Below, piece by piece: positions 62,544 to 64,000 of a DNA stretch of 64,000 nt. The notes beneath the pieces were generated by a model. The model worked only from the letters and a program-made list of their open reading frames with translations, searched no databases and was not told where the DNA came from. The stretch's first letter is position 1; the number at the start of each line of letters is the position of its first letter. A program made the position numbers and the translations under genes. Source of the DNA: Chryseobacterium candidae (GTDB lineage: Bacteria; Bacteroidota; Bacteroidia; Flavobacteriales; Weeksellaceae); the NCBI RefSeq assembly GCF_004916905.1, contig NZ_SDLV01000006.1:113819-177818 (forward strand), in the 5' to 3' direction.

Positions 62544-63767
62544 TTAACCTCTTTCGGTATATACTTTATCGAAATAATCTCCTAGTATTGTGATTCTTTC
62601 ATGATTTATCGGATTTACATAATTTAAAAACATTCTCTCTGAGCTGTGGCCTGTGGCCTGTATAAGTAGTGAAGTGGGGATTCTGCCATAAAAATTGGAT
62701 GCAAAGCTACGTCTTCCTATGTGGCTGCTAATGATCTTCCATTTTTCAGTTCGTATATCTTCACTTCGATATCCTATTCTCTTCTTTGCTTCTACTTTGC
62801 TTTCAATTCCTGCTAATGCTGCGATTTTTTTTATGTTCTCATTGTAAATTCCGATTTCAATAGGTTTTGGAAAAGAATTGCCATATTTTTTAATCACGTT
62901 TAAAACGGTTTGATGTAAGGGAAGTGTAATTTCTTTTTGAGTTTTACGCTGGGTAAAAGAAATGCATGTTTTTCCATTGATTTTTACAAGTTGTTTCTCA
63001 TTGAATCTCATAAAATCAGATACCCTTTGTCCGGTATAACAGCTTATTAATAGCCAGTTTTTTGAGTCTTCAAGTTCCGGTGGTACAATTGTGTTTTTGA
63101 TCTTTAGAATTTCCTGTTCATTTAGAATTATTATTTTTTTTGGAGTTTTTACTTTAGGAAGAGCAATGTTTTTGATATCTGTATTAAGTCCTTTTCTTTC
63201 TGCGAAATGCAAGATTGTCTTCAGAAAGTGGCATGTTCTGGATATTGTACTTTCAGAGTAAAGCTCTGCTTTTGCAAAATTATTAAATGATCTTATGAGT
63301 TCGGAATTAATATCGTGGATATAAATTGTGCGGGCAAGAAATCCTTCGAAATTTTCAATTAAACGCATAAATACCATATATCTTCTGTAAGTAGATAGTT
63401 GTACTGTATGTTGTTTTTCTCCTAAATATATAGAAATCATTGAAAGAAGTGATCCTTCTGGGTAGCTCTGTTCTTTGTAAAAAATTACTTTTTTGATCTC
63501 GGCATTTATTTTTTTTCTGTTTCCTTCTTTAATGAGTGGAGAGATTCTTATTTTTATCGAATTAAGGATGTAATTAAGCTCTTTATATTTTTTACAATAT
63601 ATGTTTTTGGGACGCTGTTTTTCATTGTCCCAATCGTTTTCTTCTATAAATAATGGTGTTTTGAAATATAAAATTTCATTTTTAATATTTTTTTTTGTAA
63701 TTGATAAACATATCTTTTTAAAAGATTTATCAGTTTTCTCTTGCAATAGAAAAAATGTAAAAATCAT
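62544..63767 (-). CDS. Tyrosine-type site-specific integrase
   Basis: 407 residues with the Bacteroidota layout: an arm-binding N domain (about 1-90), a SAM-like core-binding domain (about 105-205) and the catalytic domain (about 215-400). Catalytic residues are Arg in YTGQRVSDF, Lys in TQRKTQKEITLPL, His and Arg in SSHIGRRSFASNF, His in ATGHSSERMF and the nucleophile Tyr in LNYVNP. All are present, so it should be active. The start at 63767 fits the fold; 63803 would add twelve residues. It resembles integrases of conjugative transposons and islands. It lies 1.8 kb from a tRNA-like attachment site. Confidence 0.9.
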   Translation of the reverse strand: MIFTFFLLQEKTDKSFKKICLSITKKNIKNEILYFKTPLFIEENDWDNEKQRPKNIYCKKYKELNYILNSIKIRISPLIKEGNRKKINAEIKKVIFYKEQSYPEGSLLSMISIYLGEKQHTVQLSTYRRYMVFMRLIENFEGFLARTIYIHDINSELIRSFNNFAKAELYSESTISRTCHFLKTILHFAERKGLNTDIKNIALPKVKTPKKIIILNEQEILKIKNTIVPPELEDSKNWLLISCYTGQRVSDFMRFNEKQLVKINGKTCISFTQRKTQKEITLPLHQTVLNVIKKYGNSFPKPIEIGIYNENIKKIAALAGIESKVEAKKRIGYRSEDIRTEKWKIISSHIGRRSFASNFYGRIPTSLLIQATGHSSERMFLNYVNPINHERITILGDYFDKVYTERG

Positions 63768-63819
63768 TCTTTTTAATTTTAAGTATTTGTTAAATTTAAT
63801 CAAAAAAAATGTAAATTAT

Positions 63820-63836
63820 TAGTCAATAATAGACTA
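63820..63836. promoter_or_regulatory. Inverted repeat in the integrase leader, possible operator
   Basis: TAGTC (63820-63824) and GACTA (63832-63836) form 5-bp arms around a 7-base spacer, just downstream of the -7 box of the integrase. Confidence 0.3.
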
Positions 63837-63842
63837 GTGATG

Positions 63843-63850
63843 CAAATTTA
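63843..63850 (-). promoter_or_regulatory. Candidate -7 box of the integrase gene
   Basis: Minus-strand TAAATTTG followed by CA, 75 bp before the start at 63767. The remaining DNA to the window end is very AT rich and holds no gene. Confidence 0.5.
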
Positions 63851-63979
63851 ATATTTTTTTTCAAAAGTGGAAATATTATTCGTATTTTTTTTAAAATCAA
63901 TGCTTTACTCACATAATATTGATTTAAAAAAATCCGTGTTTTACCTATAAACAAGGCTTATTTAAATCATACTTATCAC

Positions 63980-64000
63980 AAAAAAAAAAAAAAAAAAAAA
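63980..64000 (+). repeat. Homopolymer run of A at the window edge
   Basis: At least 21 A in a row reaching the end. It may be a genuine slippage tract, a contig end or a gap-filling artefact. Confidence 0.6.

Larger units (their letters stand above)
60680..64000. mobile_element. Edge of an integrated element (genomic island), right end outside window
   Basis: Bounded on the left by the tRNA-like 3' end at 60680-60703. It contains an IS relic and an intact tyrosine integrase, and has low coding density unlike the neighbouring chromosome. The element type (ICE, prophage or island) cannot be told from what is visible. Confidence 0.55.

Noticed and set aside
60680..64000. Prophage
   Set aside because: No capsid, portal, terminase or lysis genes are visible in the window; only an integrase and an IS relic.

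Overview
The window reads as chromosomal DNA from a Bacteroidota species of the Flavobacteriia, most like Chryseobacterium or a related Weeksellaceae genus. This is inferred from AT-rich intergenic DNA, recurrent TAnnTTTG -7 promoter boxes, near absence of Shine-Dalgarno sites, type IX secretion (T9SS) C-terminal sorting domains, a THX ribosomal peptide, a bacillithiol gene, Bacteroidota-only families (DUF3276, DUF2480, DUF6452, DUF6048, IPExxxVDY) and an ISAon1-like transposase relic. Positions 1-60231 are ordinary, densely packed chromosome. Positions from about 60680 to the window end are accessory DNA.

Layout: leuS 3' end (1-725); TonB energy-transduction operon exbB-exbD-exbD-tonB with a small membrane protein, a PstS-like lipoprotein and a TPR protein (966-6829); bshB1 and tRNA-His (6912-7741); two tandem paralogous secreted proteins with VCBS-like repeats (7990-12653); a PUR-domain protein and an ABC exporter on the minus strand (12781-14877); nusB-DUF1573-yajC (14969-16755); an SDR, an MscS channel, a Crp-family regulator and an adenylosuccinate synthetase (16894-20951); astacin-type protease, aspS and an ankyrin protein on the minus strand (21145-25200); MATE pump and ribosomal THX (25313-27058); DUF937, DUF2480, lpxB, a GH99 enzyme and comEC (27117-32616); sdhC-sdhA-x-sdhB with one extra gene inside (32762-36827); a thioredoxin-fold lipoprotein, rlmD, DUF6452 and DUF6048 (37136-41331); two T9SS cargo proteins, an M43 protease and a 1476-residue FN3/GEVED protein (41649-48259); coaE-MBL-paiB-ruvB on the minus strand (48408-51610); histidine-utilisation genes hutI and hutG plus an aldehyde dehydrogenase (51870-55864); and the operon acpP-fabF-rnc-IPExxxVDY-pyk on the minus strand (56050-60231).

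After acpP, a tRNA-like (or tmRNA-like) 3' end with its terminator is left without its 5' part. It is followed by a decayed ISAon1-like transposase and an intact tyrosine integrase. I read this as one edge of an integrated element that runs off the right end of the window.

The most distinctive signal I found is regulatory. An identical 14-bp palindrome, TTGTCAAATGACAA, lies upstream of both the Crp-family regulator gene and the adjacent adenylosuccinate synthetase gene. In both cases exactly 22 bp separate it from a TAnnTTTG-like -7 box. This suggests a self-contained Crp-type regulon that activates an alternative PurA. I found no CRISPR array, no recognisable defence system and no complete prophage.
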